Assembly (NCBI RefSeq): GCF_018613935.1
Contig: NZ_JAGGPF010000010.1
Coordinates: forward strand, 585,497-649,496
Length of the DNA: 64,000 bases
Direction: 5' to 3'
DNA from: Agromyces sp. ISL-38
Lineage (GTDB): Bacteria > Actinomycetota > Actinomycetes > Actinomycetales > Microbacteriaceae
The notes below the pieces were generated by a model, which had not been told where the DNA came from, made no database searches, and worked only from the letters and a program-made list of their open reading frames with translations. Made by a program: the position numbers and the translations under genes. Shown here one piece after another: positions 18,304 through 25,241 of this stretch. Position 1 is the stretch's first letter. Each line of letters begins with the position of its first letter.

Positions 18304-18334
18304 GCCGGCGTGCGACCTCAGCGGCACGGCCGCA

Positions 18335-19264
18335 TCACTCGCGCGGCCGCCACGGCTCGTCGCGCGGGCCCTCGCCCCGACCGTCGGCGCGACCCTCGGG
18401 GCCCTCGCCGCGTCGCCGGAGGTACCGCTCGAACTCCTGCGCGATCGCCTCGCCGCTCGCCTCTGGGGCATCGACGGCATCTCGTGCCTGCTCGAGTTGC
18501 GTGATGTAGCCGGCCATCTCGTCGTCGTCGGCGGCAAGGGCGTCAACGCCCGCCTCCCACGCCTTCGCGTCGGCCTCGAGGTTGCCGCGGGGGATGCTGA
18601 GCCCGGTGAGCTCCTCGAGCTTGCCGAGAAGGGCGAGCACCGCCTTCGGCGAGGGTGCGTTGTGCACGTAGTGCGGAACCGAGGCCCACAGCGAGACCGT
18701 GGGGATGCCCACTCGCTCCGCCTGGTCGGCGAGCACGCTGAGGATGCCGACGGGTCCTTCGTAGTTGGAGCGCTCCACGCCGAGCGCGGCCCGCACGTCG
18801 GGGTTCTCGCTCGAGGCGAACACCGAGAGCGGCCTCGTGTGCGGCGCGTCGGCGAGCATCGCGCCGAGCAGCACGATGCCCTCGACGTCGGCGGTGAGCG
18901 CCGCGTCGATGAGCTCGGCCGCGAAGCCCTTCCAACTGCGCGCCGGCTCAGCGCCGATGAGCACGTGCAGCGTGCCGGCGCCGGGGCCGGTGACGCGGTC
19001 GTCGTCGAGCTCGTCACCGCTCGGGCCGAGGATCGCGGCACCCGGCCACTCGATGCGACGGTCGCCGTCGTCACCGACGACGATGGTGGGTCGCGTGAAC
19101 TGGTAGTCGAAGTAGAGTTCGGGGTCGACGGCGGCGATCTCGACCAGGCCGAGTCGCTCGACGAGCAGCCTCGCCGCTCCGGTCGCCGCCTCGCCGGCGT
19201 CGTTCCATCCCTCGAATGCCACGACGAGCAGCCTTCCGCCCTCGAATCCGGCCGGCTGAATCAC
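18335..19264 (-). CDS. PAC2 family protein (proteasome assembly chaperone 2-like)
   Basis: This 309-residue actinobacterial PAC2-domain protein has N-terminal blocks VVAFEGWNDAGEAATGAARLL (split at about 14-34) and YFDYQFTRPTIV (about 45-56). Further signatures are PARSWKGFAAELIDAA (about 107-122) and SVPHYVHNAPSPKAVLALL (about 195-213). The last 50 residues are charged and probably disordered. Bacterial PAC2 proteins are named for similarity to a eukaryotic chaperone, but their function is unknown and no proteasome genes are present here. GTG 19264 is chosen because the domain begins right after it; AGGAG directly abuts the codon, so the start is uncertain by a few residues. Confidence 0.85.
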   Translation of the reverse strand: MIQPAGFEGGRLLVVAFEGWNDAGEAATGAARLLVERLGLVEIAAVDPELYFDYQFTRPTIVVGDDGDRRIEWPGAAILGPSGDELDDDRVTGPGAGTLHVLIGAEPARSWKGFAAELIDAALTADVEGIVLLGAMLADAPHTRPLSVFASSENPDVRAALGVERSNYEGPVGILSVLADQAERVGIPTVSLWASVPHYVHNAPSPKAVLALLGKLEELTGLSIPRGNLEADAKAWEAGVDALAADDDEMAGYITQLEQARDAVDAPEASGEAIAQEFERYLRRRGEGPEGRADGRGEGPRDEPWRPRE

Positions 19265-19325
19265 TCCTGGTGCCCCGCTTCCCGCCCCGGATCTCCGGGT
19301 TCCCCTCCACAATAGGCCGTGCCCG

Positions 19326-19331
19326 TAGACT
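19326..19331 (+). promoter_or_regulatory. -10 box TAGACT for the HAD phosphatase
   Basis: TAGACT ends 8 nt before GTG 19340, which supports that start over an in-frame GTG at 19319. Confidence 0.55.
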
Positions 19332-19339
19332 TGCGGGTT

Positions 19340-20014
19340 GTGACTACACGCCTGCCTGCCGCCGTCCTCTGGGACATGGACGGAACCCTCGTCGACACCG
19401 AGCCGTACTGGATGACCGCCGAAGAGGAGCTCGTGGGCTCCTTCGGCGGCACCTGGACCCATGAAGACGCCCTCGCGCTCGTCGGCACCGGCCTGTGGGA
19501 GGCTGCGACGGTGTTCCAGTCCTTCGGCGTCGACCTCGATGCCGACACGATCGTCGCGCGCCTCACCGGGCGCGTGAGCGAGCAGCTCGTCGCGCACGGC
19601 GTGCCGTGGCGCCCGGGGGCGCGCGAACTGCTCGAGGCGCTGCGCGAGGCATCCGTTCCCACGGCGCTCGTCACGATGTCGGTCCGGTCGATGGCCGATG
19701 AGGTCGTGGCCGCGATCCCGTTCGAGGCGTTCGACGTGATCGTCACGGGCGATTCGGTGACGGAGGCCAAGCCTCACCCCGAGCCCTACCTCACCGCCGC
19801 CGCCGAGCTCGGCGTCGACATCCGCGATTGCGTCGCCATCGAGGATTCGCCTGCCGGCGTCATGTCGGCCTTCAGTGCCGGGGCCGTGGTGGTCGGCGTG
19901 CCGAACATCCTGTCGCTCGACGACACGCCCGCGAGCGTGCTCTGGACGACCCTCGCCGGCAAGTCGGTGGCGGATGTCGCAGCGCTCGTGCCTGCACGGG
20001 AGAAGAGCCGATGA
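19340..20014 (+). CDS. HAD-superfamily phosphatase (beta-phosphoglucomutase-like)
   Basis: This 224-residue hydrolase uses an aspartyl-phosphate intermediate. Motif I is LWDMDGTLVDTE (about 10-21), with a nucleophile Asp and an acid/base Asp. An alpha-helical cap covers about 22-90. Motif II is LVTMS near 112, motif III has Lys in TEAKPHPEPY (about 141-150), and motif IV is IEDSPAG near 168. The substrate is not known; relatives act on sugar phosphates. It is the first gene of a coupled pair, since the next gene starts inside its stop codon (ATGA). Confidence 0.9.
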   Translation: MTTRLPAAVLWDMDGTLVDTEPYWMTAEEELVGSFGGTWTHEDALALVGTGLWEAATVFQSFGVDLDADTIVARLTGRVSEQLVAHGVPWRPGARELLEALREASVPTALVTMSVRSMADEVVAAIPFEAFDVIVTGDSVTEAKPHPEPYLTAAAELGVDIRDCVAIEDSPAGVMSAFSAGAVVVGVPNILSLDDTPASVLWTTLAGKSVADVAALVPAREKSR

Positions 20015-21078
20015 GCGAGCCGGTCAGCGAGTCCACGCACGAACCGACGAACGAGCCCAGGCATGAGAGCAGGGGCCAGCAGAGCGGCCCGTTCCGCGTG
20101 GGCGACCGCGTGCAGCTGACCGGCCCGAAGGGCCGCATGCACACGATCACCCTCCAGCCCGGTGCCCTCTTCCACTCGCACAAGGGCCCGATCGCGCACG
20201 ACGATCTCATCGGGCTGCCAGACGGCTCCGTCGTCGCGAACAAGGTCGGAATCGAATACCTCGCCCTCCGGCCCTTGCTCAGCGACTTCGTCATGTCGAT
20301 GCCGCGCGGCGCGGCGATCGTCTATCCGAAGGACGCGGCGCAGATCCTCGCGCAGGCCGACATCTTCCCCGGCGCCACCGTCGTCGAGGCCGGAGTGGGC
20401 TCCGGCGCGTTGTCGCTCTGGCTGCTTCGCGGGATCGGCCCCGCGGGTCGCCTGCTCTCGTTCGAGCGCCGTGAGGAGTTCGCCGATGTCGCGCGCGGCA
20501 ACGTCGCAACCTTCCACGGCGCCGACCCCGAGAACTGGTCGATCACCCTGGGCGACCTCGCCGAGGTGCTGCCCGACCTGGCGCCCGAGGCATCCGTCGA
20601 CCGCGTCGTGCTCGACATGCTCGCGCCGTGGGAGTGCCTCGACGTCGTCTCGACGGCGCTGAAGCCGGGCGGCGTGCTGCTCTGCTACATCGCGACCGCC
20701 ACGCAGCTCTCCCGGGTCGCCGAGGCGATCCGGGCGACGGGGGAGTACACCGAGCCGAGCTCGAGCGAGACGATGGTGCGCGGCTGGCACGTGCAGGGGC
20801 TCGCGGTTCGGCCCGACCACCGCATGATCGCGCACACCGGATTCCTCATCACCGCCCGCCGCCTCGCGCCGGGCACGGTGCTGCCCGAGCTCAAGCGCCG
20901 TCCATCGAAGACCGAGTTCAGCGACGAGGATTTCGAGGCGTGGACCCCGGGCGCCCTCGGCGAGCGATCGGTCAGCGACAAGGCGTTGCGCAAGCGCGTC
21001 AGGGCTGCGGATGCCGCTGCCGAGCGCTCCCGTGCGGGGAACGGCCCGGGCACCGAACCCCCGGCCGAAGCCGGGTAG
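20011..21078 (+). CDS. trmI: tRNA (adenine-N1-)-methyltransferase, TrmI family
   Basis: This 355-residue class I SAM methyltransferase makes m1A58 in the tRNA T-loop, like mycobacterial Rv2118c. An N-terminal beta domain (about 25-90; FRVGDRVQLTGPKGRMHTI) precedes the Rossmann fold. The SAM motif VVEAGVGSGALSLWLLRGIG is near 122-141, and RVVLDMLAPWE near 195 fills the D-x-P/A-x-P catalytic-loop position. The last 40 residues are charged and probably disordered. The ATG overlaps the HAD stop by 4 nt. In mycobacteria the ortholog sits beside the mpa/dop/pup/prcBA genes; those are missing here. The stop codon TAG also forms the start of a TAGGCT -10 box. Confidence 0.94.
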   Translation: MSEPVSESTHEPTNEPRHESRGQQSGPFRVGDRVQLTGPKGRMHTITLQPGALFHSHKGPIAHDDLIGLPDGSVVANKVGIEYLALRPLLSDFVMSMPRGAAIVYPKDAAQILAQADIFPGATVVEAGVGSGALSLWLLRGIGPAGRLLSFERREEFADVARGNVATFHGADPENWSITLGDLAEVLPDLAPEASVDRVVLDMLAPWECLDVVSTALKPGGVLLCYIATATQLSRVAEAIRATGEYTEPSSSETMVRGWHVQGLAVRPDHRMIAHTGFLITARRLAPGTVLPELKRRPSKTEFSDEDFEAWTPGALGERSVSDKALRKRVRAADAAAERSRAGNGPGTEPPAEAG

Positions 21079-21081
21079 GCT
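21076..21081 (+). promoter_or_regulatory. -10 box TAGGCT for the FKBP gene
   Basis: TAGGCT overlaps the trmI stop codon. The FKBP start is 48 nt further on, so this transcript would have a leader of about 40 nt. Confidence 0.5.
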
Positions 21082-21129
21082 TTCAACGACTTTTCACCGC
21101 CCCCGCGACCATCGAAGAATCGAGGATCA

Positions 21130-22074
21130 GTGCGCTCGTCTCTCGCGCTCATCGCCACCGCCGGCCTCGTCGCCGTCGCGCTCTCCGGTTGCGCCGCCGC
21201 GCCTGCACCCCAGGCTTCGGCGGGCGACTCGTCCGATGCCGTCACCGTGTCGGGCAAGTTCGGCGAGGCACCGAAGGTCGATTTCCCGACGCCGCTGTCG
21301 CCGGGCGAGACGCAGTGCACCGAGGTCATCGCAGGCGAAGGGGAGCTGCTCCAGGAGGGCCAGCTCGTGCTGCTCGGCGCGTCGTTCTTCAATGGCACCA
21401 CTGGTGAGGAGCTGCGGGCCATCGGCTACGACGACCAACCAGCGCCGCTCGCACTCGGCGGTGAGAAGACGGCGATCGCCTTCACGAAGGGCCTGAGTTG
21501 TGCCCGAGAGGGTTCCCGCGTCGTGATCGTGGCTCCCTCGGAAGAGATCATCCCCCCGGGTGAAGATCCGGAGAGTGCCAAGGGCGGCGACAGCATCGTG
21601 GCGGTGTTCGACGTGCAGCGCGCGTTCCCGGGTCACGCCAATGGAACGCCTCAGCTCACGCGCGACGGGTTCCCGGCAGTCGTACTCGCGCCCGACGGTC
21701 GACCAGGAATCACCGTGCCGAAGGGTGATCCGCCGACGAAGAAGGAGTCCGAGGTCGAGGTGCTGAAGCGGGGCGCCGGTGGGGTCGTCGAAGACGGCGA
21801 CACGGTCGTCGCGCAGTACACGGGAGTAACTTGGGCCGACGGAAAGGTCTTCGACTCGAGCTGGAAGAGCGGCACGCCGGTGACGTTCACCGTCGGTACC
21901 GGCGAGGAGTCACAAGTGGTTCCTGGCTTCGCGAAGGCGATCATCGGGCAGAAGGTCGGCTCCCAGGTCGCCGTGATCGTGCCGCCGTCCGAAGGCTACG
22001 GCGACCAAGCCAGCGAAAAGATCCCGGCCGGCTCCACCCTGTTCTATGTCATCGACATCCTGGGTACCTACTGA
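21130..22074 (+). CDS. FKBP-type peptidyl-prolyl cis-trans isomerase lipoprotein
   Basis: This 314-residue secreted proline isomerase helps fold extracytoplasmic proteins. The signal peptide ends in a lipobox LSGC (Cys20), so it is lipid-anchored. Residues about 55-160 form a degenerate FKBP-like domain. Residues about 225-314 form a clear one: VVAQYTGVTWADGKVFDSSW, then VVPGFAKAIIGQKVGSQVAVIVPPSEGYG (spanning about 271-299) and TLFYVIDILG. Only the second domain keeps most FK506-pocket residues. The start is GTG 21130. In many actinobacteria an FKBP gene lies next to pafBC, as here. Confidence 0.92.
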   Translation: MRSSLALIATAGLVAVALSGCAAAPAPQASAGDSSDAVTVSGKFGEAPKVDFPTPLSPGETQCTEVIAGEGELLQEGQLVLLGASFFNGTTGEELRAIGYDDQPAPLALGGEKTAIAFTKGLSCAREGSRVVIVAPSEEIIPPGEDPESAKGGDSIVAVFDVQRAFPGHANGTPQLTRDGFPAVVLAPDGRPGITVPKGDPPTKKESEVEVLKRGAGGVVEDGDTVVAQYTGVTWADGKVFDSSWKSGTPVTFTVGTGEESQVVPGFAKAIIGQKVGSQVAVIVPPSEGYGDQASEKIPAGSTLFYVIDILGTY

Positions 22075-22110
22075 GCCCGTGCAGGCAGCCATTGCCCGCC
22101 CGCGGGCCAG

Positions 22111-22116
22111 TATGAT
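22111..22116 (+). promoter_or_regulatory. -10 box TATGAT for pafB
   Basis: TATGAT ends 7 nt before GTG 22124, consistent with leaderless transcription of pafBC. If it is the real -10, the in-frame ATG at 22112 cannot be the start. Confidence 0.6.
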
Positions 22117-22123
22117 CGCACGT

Positions 22124-23149
22124 GTGGCTGGTGGAGGGGGCAAGGGCGATTCGAGGATCCCGGTCGAGGATCGTCTCTTCAGTCTCGTGCTCGCGTTGCT
22201 CGCAACCGAGACCGGGCTGCTGAAGGCCGAGATCCTCTCGACGGTGCGTGGCTATGCCGAGCGTTTCGACACCTCGGGGCAGAACGCCAACCTCGAGCGG
22301 CAGTTCGAGCGCGACAAAGACGACATCCGCGAGCTCGGCATCCCGCTCGAGACCGTGGAGTCGCCCGATCGGCCCGGCGACAACCAGGCCCTGCGATATC
22401 GCATCCCGAAGGGGCAGTACGACCTGCCCGACGAGGTGCGCTTCACTCCCGACGAGCTCGCGCTGCTCGGCCTCGCCGCAGAGGTCTGGCGCGAGGCATC
22501 CCTCTCGGCCGACTCCCAGCGCGCGCTCACCAAGCTGCGCTCGCTCGGCATCGAGCCTCGTGACCCCGTCATCGGCTATGCGCCGAGGCTCCGAGTTCGG
22601 GATGCCGCGTTCGAACCGCTCCGCCAGGCACTCGACCGTCGCCAGACGGTGCGATTCCGGTACTTCAAGCCCGGGGAGCCCGAGGCGAGGCTCCGCACGG
22701 TCAATCCGCTCGCGGTCATCCTCCACGAGAGCCGTTGGCATCTGCACGCGTTCGACCTCGACGCCAACGGCCCCCGCACGTTCCTGCTCTCCCGCATCAT
22801 CAAAGCGGTGACTCCGGTCGCCGGTTCCACGTTCGAGGCGCCGCCTGCCGGCATCCAAGACCGGGTGATCGCCGAGCTCAACGAACTCCGGTTGCGGAAC
22901 AGTGCCGACCTCGCGGTCACCGCCGGTAGCGACGCCGAGGTGCGACTCGGCAAGCGAGCCGTCGAGGGCGACGAAGACGCCGGCGTCATCCGGCTCCATT
23001 ACACGGATGCCGCAGTGCTGGCCGATGAGCTCGCCGCCTACGGTCCCGAGGTGCGCGTGCTCTCACCCGAGTCATTGCGTGAGGCGGTGCGCGAGCGCTT
23101 ACGCGCCGTCGCCGCGGCCCACCGCGACGGCGTGGAGGAGGCATCCTGA
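22124..23149 (+). CDS. pafB: WYL-domain transcriptional regulator PafB
   Basis: This 341-residue protein is one half of the PafBC activator, which drives the LexA-independent DNA-damage response in mycobacteria by altering promoter recognition at RecA-NDp-type promoters. It has an N-terminal winged HTH (about 10-75), a WYL domain (about 150-235, with ESRWHLHAFDL in place of the W-Y-L core) and a C-terminal WCX domain (about 255-335). It overlaps pafC by 1 nt, so the two are co-translated. PafB and PafC were named from the Pup-ligase operon, but no pafA, pup or proteasome gene is present here. Confidence 0.93.
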   Translation: MAGGGGKGDSRIPVEDRLFSLVLALLATETGLLKAEILSTVRGYAERFDTSGQNANLERQFERDKDDIRELGIPLETVESPDRPGDNQALRYRIPKGQYDLPDEVRFTPDELALLGLAAEVWREASLSADSQRALTKLRSLGIEPRDPVIGYAPRLRVRDAAFEPLRQALDRRQTVRFRYFKPGEPEARLRTVNPLAVILHESRWHLHAFDLDANGPRTFLLSRIIKAVTPVAGSTFEAPPAGIQDRVIAELNELRLRNSADLAVTAGSDAEVRLGKRAVEGDEDAGVIRLHYTDAAVLADELAAYGPEVRVLSPESLREAVRERLRAVAAAHRDGVEEAS

Positions 23150-24168
23150 TGGCCAAGCGCACCAAGCCCCTGAAGGCGCCCGACAAGCTCGTCTTCCTGC
23201 TCTCGTTCGTGCCCTACCTGCTCGAACAGCGGGTCGTCGACGTGGCGGAGGCCGCCCAGCACTTCGGGATGACCGAAGAAGAGATCCGCGATGCAGTGCG
23301 TCTCATCGCAACCTCGGGCCTGCCCGGCGCCACGGGCACCTACCAGCCGAACGATCTCTTCGACATCGACTGGGACTCGTTCGAAGACGATGACGTGATC
23401 GTGATCGTGCACCATGTCGCGATCGACGACGCACCGAGGCTCTCGGCGCGTGAGGCCGCGGCGCTCATCGCGGGCCTGCAATACCTCTCGGCTTCGCCCG
23501 AGAACGCGAGCAGCGCCTCGCTCGCCTCGCTCATGGCGAAACTCACGGCGGGGGCCTCCGCAGCACCAAGTCGACTCGCCGTTGCCGAGACCGAGGCCGA
23601 CTCGTCGCTCGCCGTCATCCGCAGCGCGGTGACCGGCGGCCGACAGCTCGAGTTCGACTACCGCAACGCACTCGGGCAGGCGGGTCGCCGTCGCGTCGAT
23701 CCGTTGCGCATCCTCTCGCAAGACGCCGACTGGTACCTGCAGGCCTACTGCCACACGCGCGAAGACGTGCGCAACTTCCGCGTCGACCGCATGAGCGGTC
23801 TCGCGGTGACCGAAGTGCCGATCGACGACCATTCCGATCGTGAGGTGCCTGACACGCTCTTCCAGGTCTCGGACTCCGACCTCGACGTCGTCGTCGACGT
23901 CGCCCCCGAGACGATTCCGTTGCTCGCCGATTACCTCGCCGACTCCACATCCGTCGAGGTCGACGGGCGGATGCGGGTGACGCTGCGGCTCGCCCACGTG
24001 CATGGGTTGAAGCGGCTCGTCGCGGGCCTGCCGGGCCTCGTCACGGTCGTCGCACCGGCCGAGGCGCGCGCCGTCGTAGCCGAGTGGGCGACCGCCGGAC
24101 TCGCGGGATATGGTGACGAGGCGCCCCCGCTCGGCGACGAGAACGGCGCGGAGACCCCCGACAGGTAG
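23149..24168 (+). CDS. pafC: WYL-domain transcriptional regulator PafC
   Basis: This 339-residue partner of PafB has an N-terminal HTH (about 10-65; VVDVAEAAQHFGMTEEEIRDAVRLI spans 28-52), a WYL domain (about 155-225, DWYLQAYCHTREDVRNFRVD) and a WCX domain (about 235-320). The arrangement mirrors PafB, as expected of an ancient duplication. It shares one base with pafB (TGATG). Its stop codon TAG forms the first half of the tatA -10 box. Together they probably act as a heterodimeric activator induced by single-stranded DNA or replication stress. Confidence 0.93.
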   Translation: MAKRTKPLKAPDKLVFLLSFVPYLLEQRVVDVAEAAQHFGMTEEEIRDAVRLIATSGLPGATGTYQPNDLFDIDWDSFEDDDVIVIVHHVAIDDAPRLSAREAAALIAGLQYLSASPENASSASLASLMAKLTAGASAAPSRLAVAETEADSSLAVIRSAVTGGRQLEFDYRNALGQAGRRRVDPLRILSQDADWYLQAYCHTREDVRNFRVDRMSGLAVTEVPIDDHSDREVPDTLFQVSDSDLDVVVDVAPETIPLLADYLADSTSVEVDGRMRVTLRLAHVHGLKRLVAGLPGLVTVVAPAEARAVVAEWATAGLAGYGDEAPPLGDENGAETPDR

Positions 24169-24171
24169 ACT
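24166..24171 (+). promoter_or_regulatory. -10 box TAGACT for tatA-tatC
   Basis: TAGACT overlaps the pafC stop codon. The tatA ATG is 36 nt downstream, giving a leader of about 30 nt. Confidence 0.5.
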
Positions 24172-24207
24172 GTCGTCACCCATCCTCCGAGAAACGGACG
24201 AACACCT

Positions 24208-24426
24208 ATGTGGCAAGGCTTCACTGGTTGGCACGCGCTGATCATCCTCGTGGTCATCCTGCTGCTCTTCGGCGCGCCCAAGCTCCCCGCGCTCGCGCGC
24301 AGCCTCGGCCAGTCGATGAAGATCCTGAAGAGCGAGGTGCGCTCCGACAAGGTTGACGGCGAAGCGCCCGCCGCAGGCGACGCGCCGGCCAGCTCCGAAG
24401 AGCCGGATTCCGGCAAGAAGTCCTGA
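24208..24426 (+). CDS. tatA: Twin-arginine translocase subunit TatA
   Basis: This 72-residue pore-forming subunit exports folded proteins. A short N-terminal membrane helix (about 8-23, HALIILVVILLLFGAPKL) contains the conserved hinge FG-x-x-K/R-P (FGAPKLP). An amphipathic helix (about 27-45, LARSLGQSMKILKSEV) and an acidic disordered tail follow. Length and order are typical. tatC follows after 5 bp. Confidence 0.96.
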   Translation: MWQGFTGWHALIILVVILLLFGAPKLPALARSLGQSMKILKSEVRSDKVDGEAPAAGDAPASSEEPDSGKKS

Positions 24427-24431
24427 CTCCG

Positions 24432-25229
24432 GTGACCGCGGTGAAAGATCGCGGCGAGAAGAACCGCGAGAAGCGGATGTCGCTCGGTCAGCATCTGATC
24501 GAGCTGCGCAAGCGCCTCTTCATCTCCGCGATCGCAATCGTCGTCGGCGCAGGCCTGGGCTGGTGGCTCACCGACCTGTTCGTCTGGAAGGCGATCCAGG
24601 AACCCGTGCAGCGCGTTGCCGATGCGCAGGGCTCCGACACGGCGATCATCTTCCCGACGATCTCGAGCGGGTTCGACCTGCTCCTGCAGATCGCGTTCAC
24701 GCTCGGTCTCGTGATCTCGAGCCCGGTGTGGCTGTACCAGATCTTCGCATTCCTCGTGCCGGGGCTGAACAAGCGTGAACGCCGCTTCACGCTCGCCTTC
24801 TTCGCGACGGCGATCCCGCTGTTCTTCGCGGGCTGTGCCGCCGGATGGTTCGTGCTGCCGAACATCGTCAAGCTCATGACGGGCTTCGTGCCCGAAGGTG
24901 CATTGTCGCTCCTGACCGCGAAGGAGTACATCGACTTCGTCCTGAAGCTCGTGGTCGCGATCGGCGTCGCCTTCGTCGTGCCGGTCTTCATCGTGCTGTT
25001 GAACGCCGCGGGCATTCTCAGCGCCGCGGCGATCATCAAGTCGTGGCGGGTCGCGATCCTCGTGATCGTGCTCTTCACGGCCATCGCGACGCCGTCGGCC
25101 GACATCGTGTCGATGTTCATGCTGGCGATCCCGATGATCGCGCTGTACTTCGCGGCGTGGTTCATCGCCCATTTGCACGATCGCCGTGTCGAACGGCGGA
25201 ACGCCCGCGAATTCGGGGCGGCTGTCTAG
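24432..25229 (+). CDS. tatC: Twin-arginine translocase subunit TatC
   Basis: This 265-residue receptor of the Tat pathway binds the RR signal peptide. The conserved cytosolic N-terminus MSLGQHLIELRKRLFISA (from about residue 16) precedes six membrane helices. FPTISSGFDLLLQIAFTLGL and the SPVWLYQIFAFLVPGLNKRE loop (about 97-116) are hallmarks, including the Glu that recognises the signal. The start is GTG 24432; ATG 24477 (MSLGQHL) is a possible shorter start. The stop codon TAG again forms the beginning of the next gene's -10 box. Confidence 0.96.
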   Translation: MTAVKDRGEKNREKRMSLGQHLIELRKRLFISAIAIVVGAGLGWWLTDLFVWKAIQEPVQRVADAQGSDTAIIFPTISSGFDLLLQIAFTLGLVISSPVWLYQIFAFLVPGLNKRERRFTLAFFATAIPLFFAGCAAGWFVLPNIVKLMTGFVPEGALSLLTAKEYIDFVLKLVVAIGVAFVVPVFIVLLNAAGILSAAAIIKSWRVAILVIVLFTAIATPSADIVSMFMLAIPMIALYFAAWFIAHLHDRRVERRNAREFGAAV

Positions 25230-25232
25230 GCT
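25227..25232 (+). promoter_or_regulatory. -10 box TAGGCT for helY
   Basis: TAGGCT overlaps the tatC stop and ends 9 nt before ATG 25242 (6 nt before GTG 25239), indicating a leaderless helicase transcript. Confidence 0.6.
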
Positions 25233-25241
25233 GGAGGGGTG

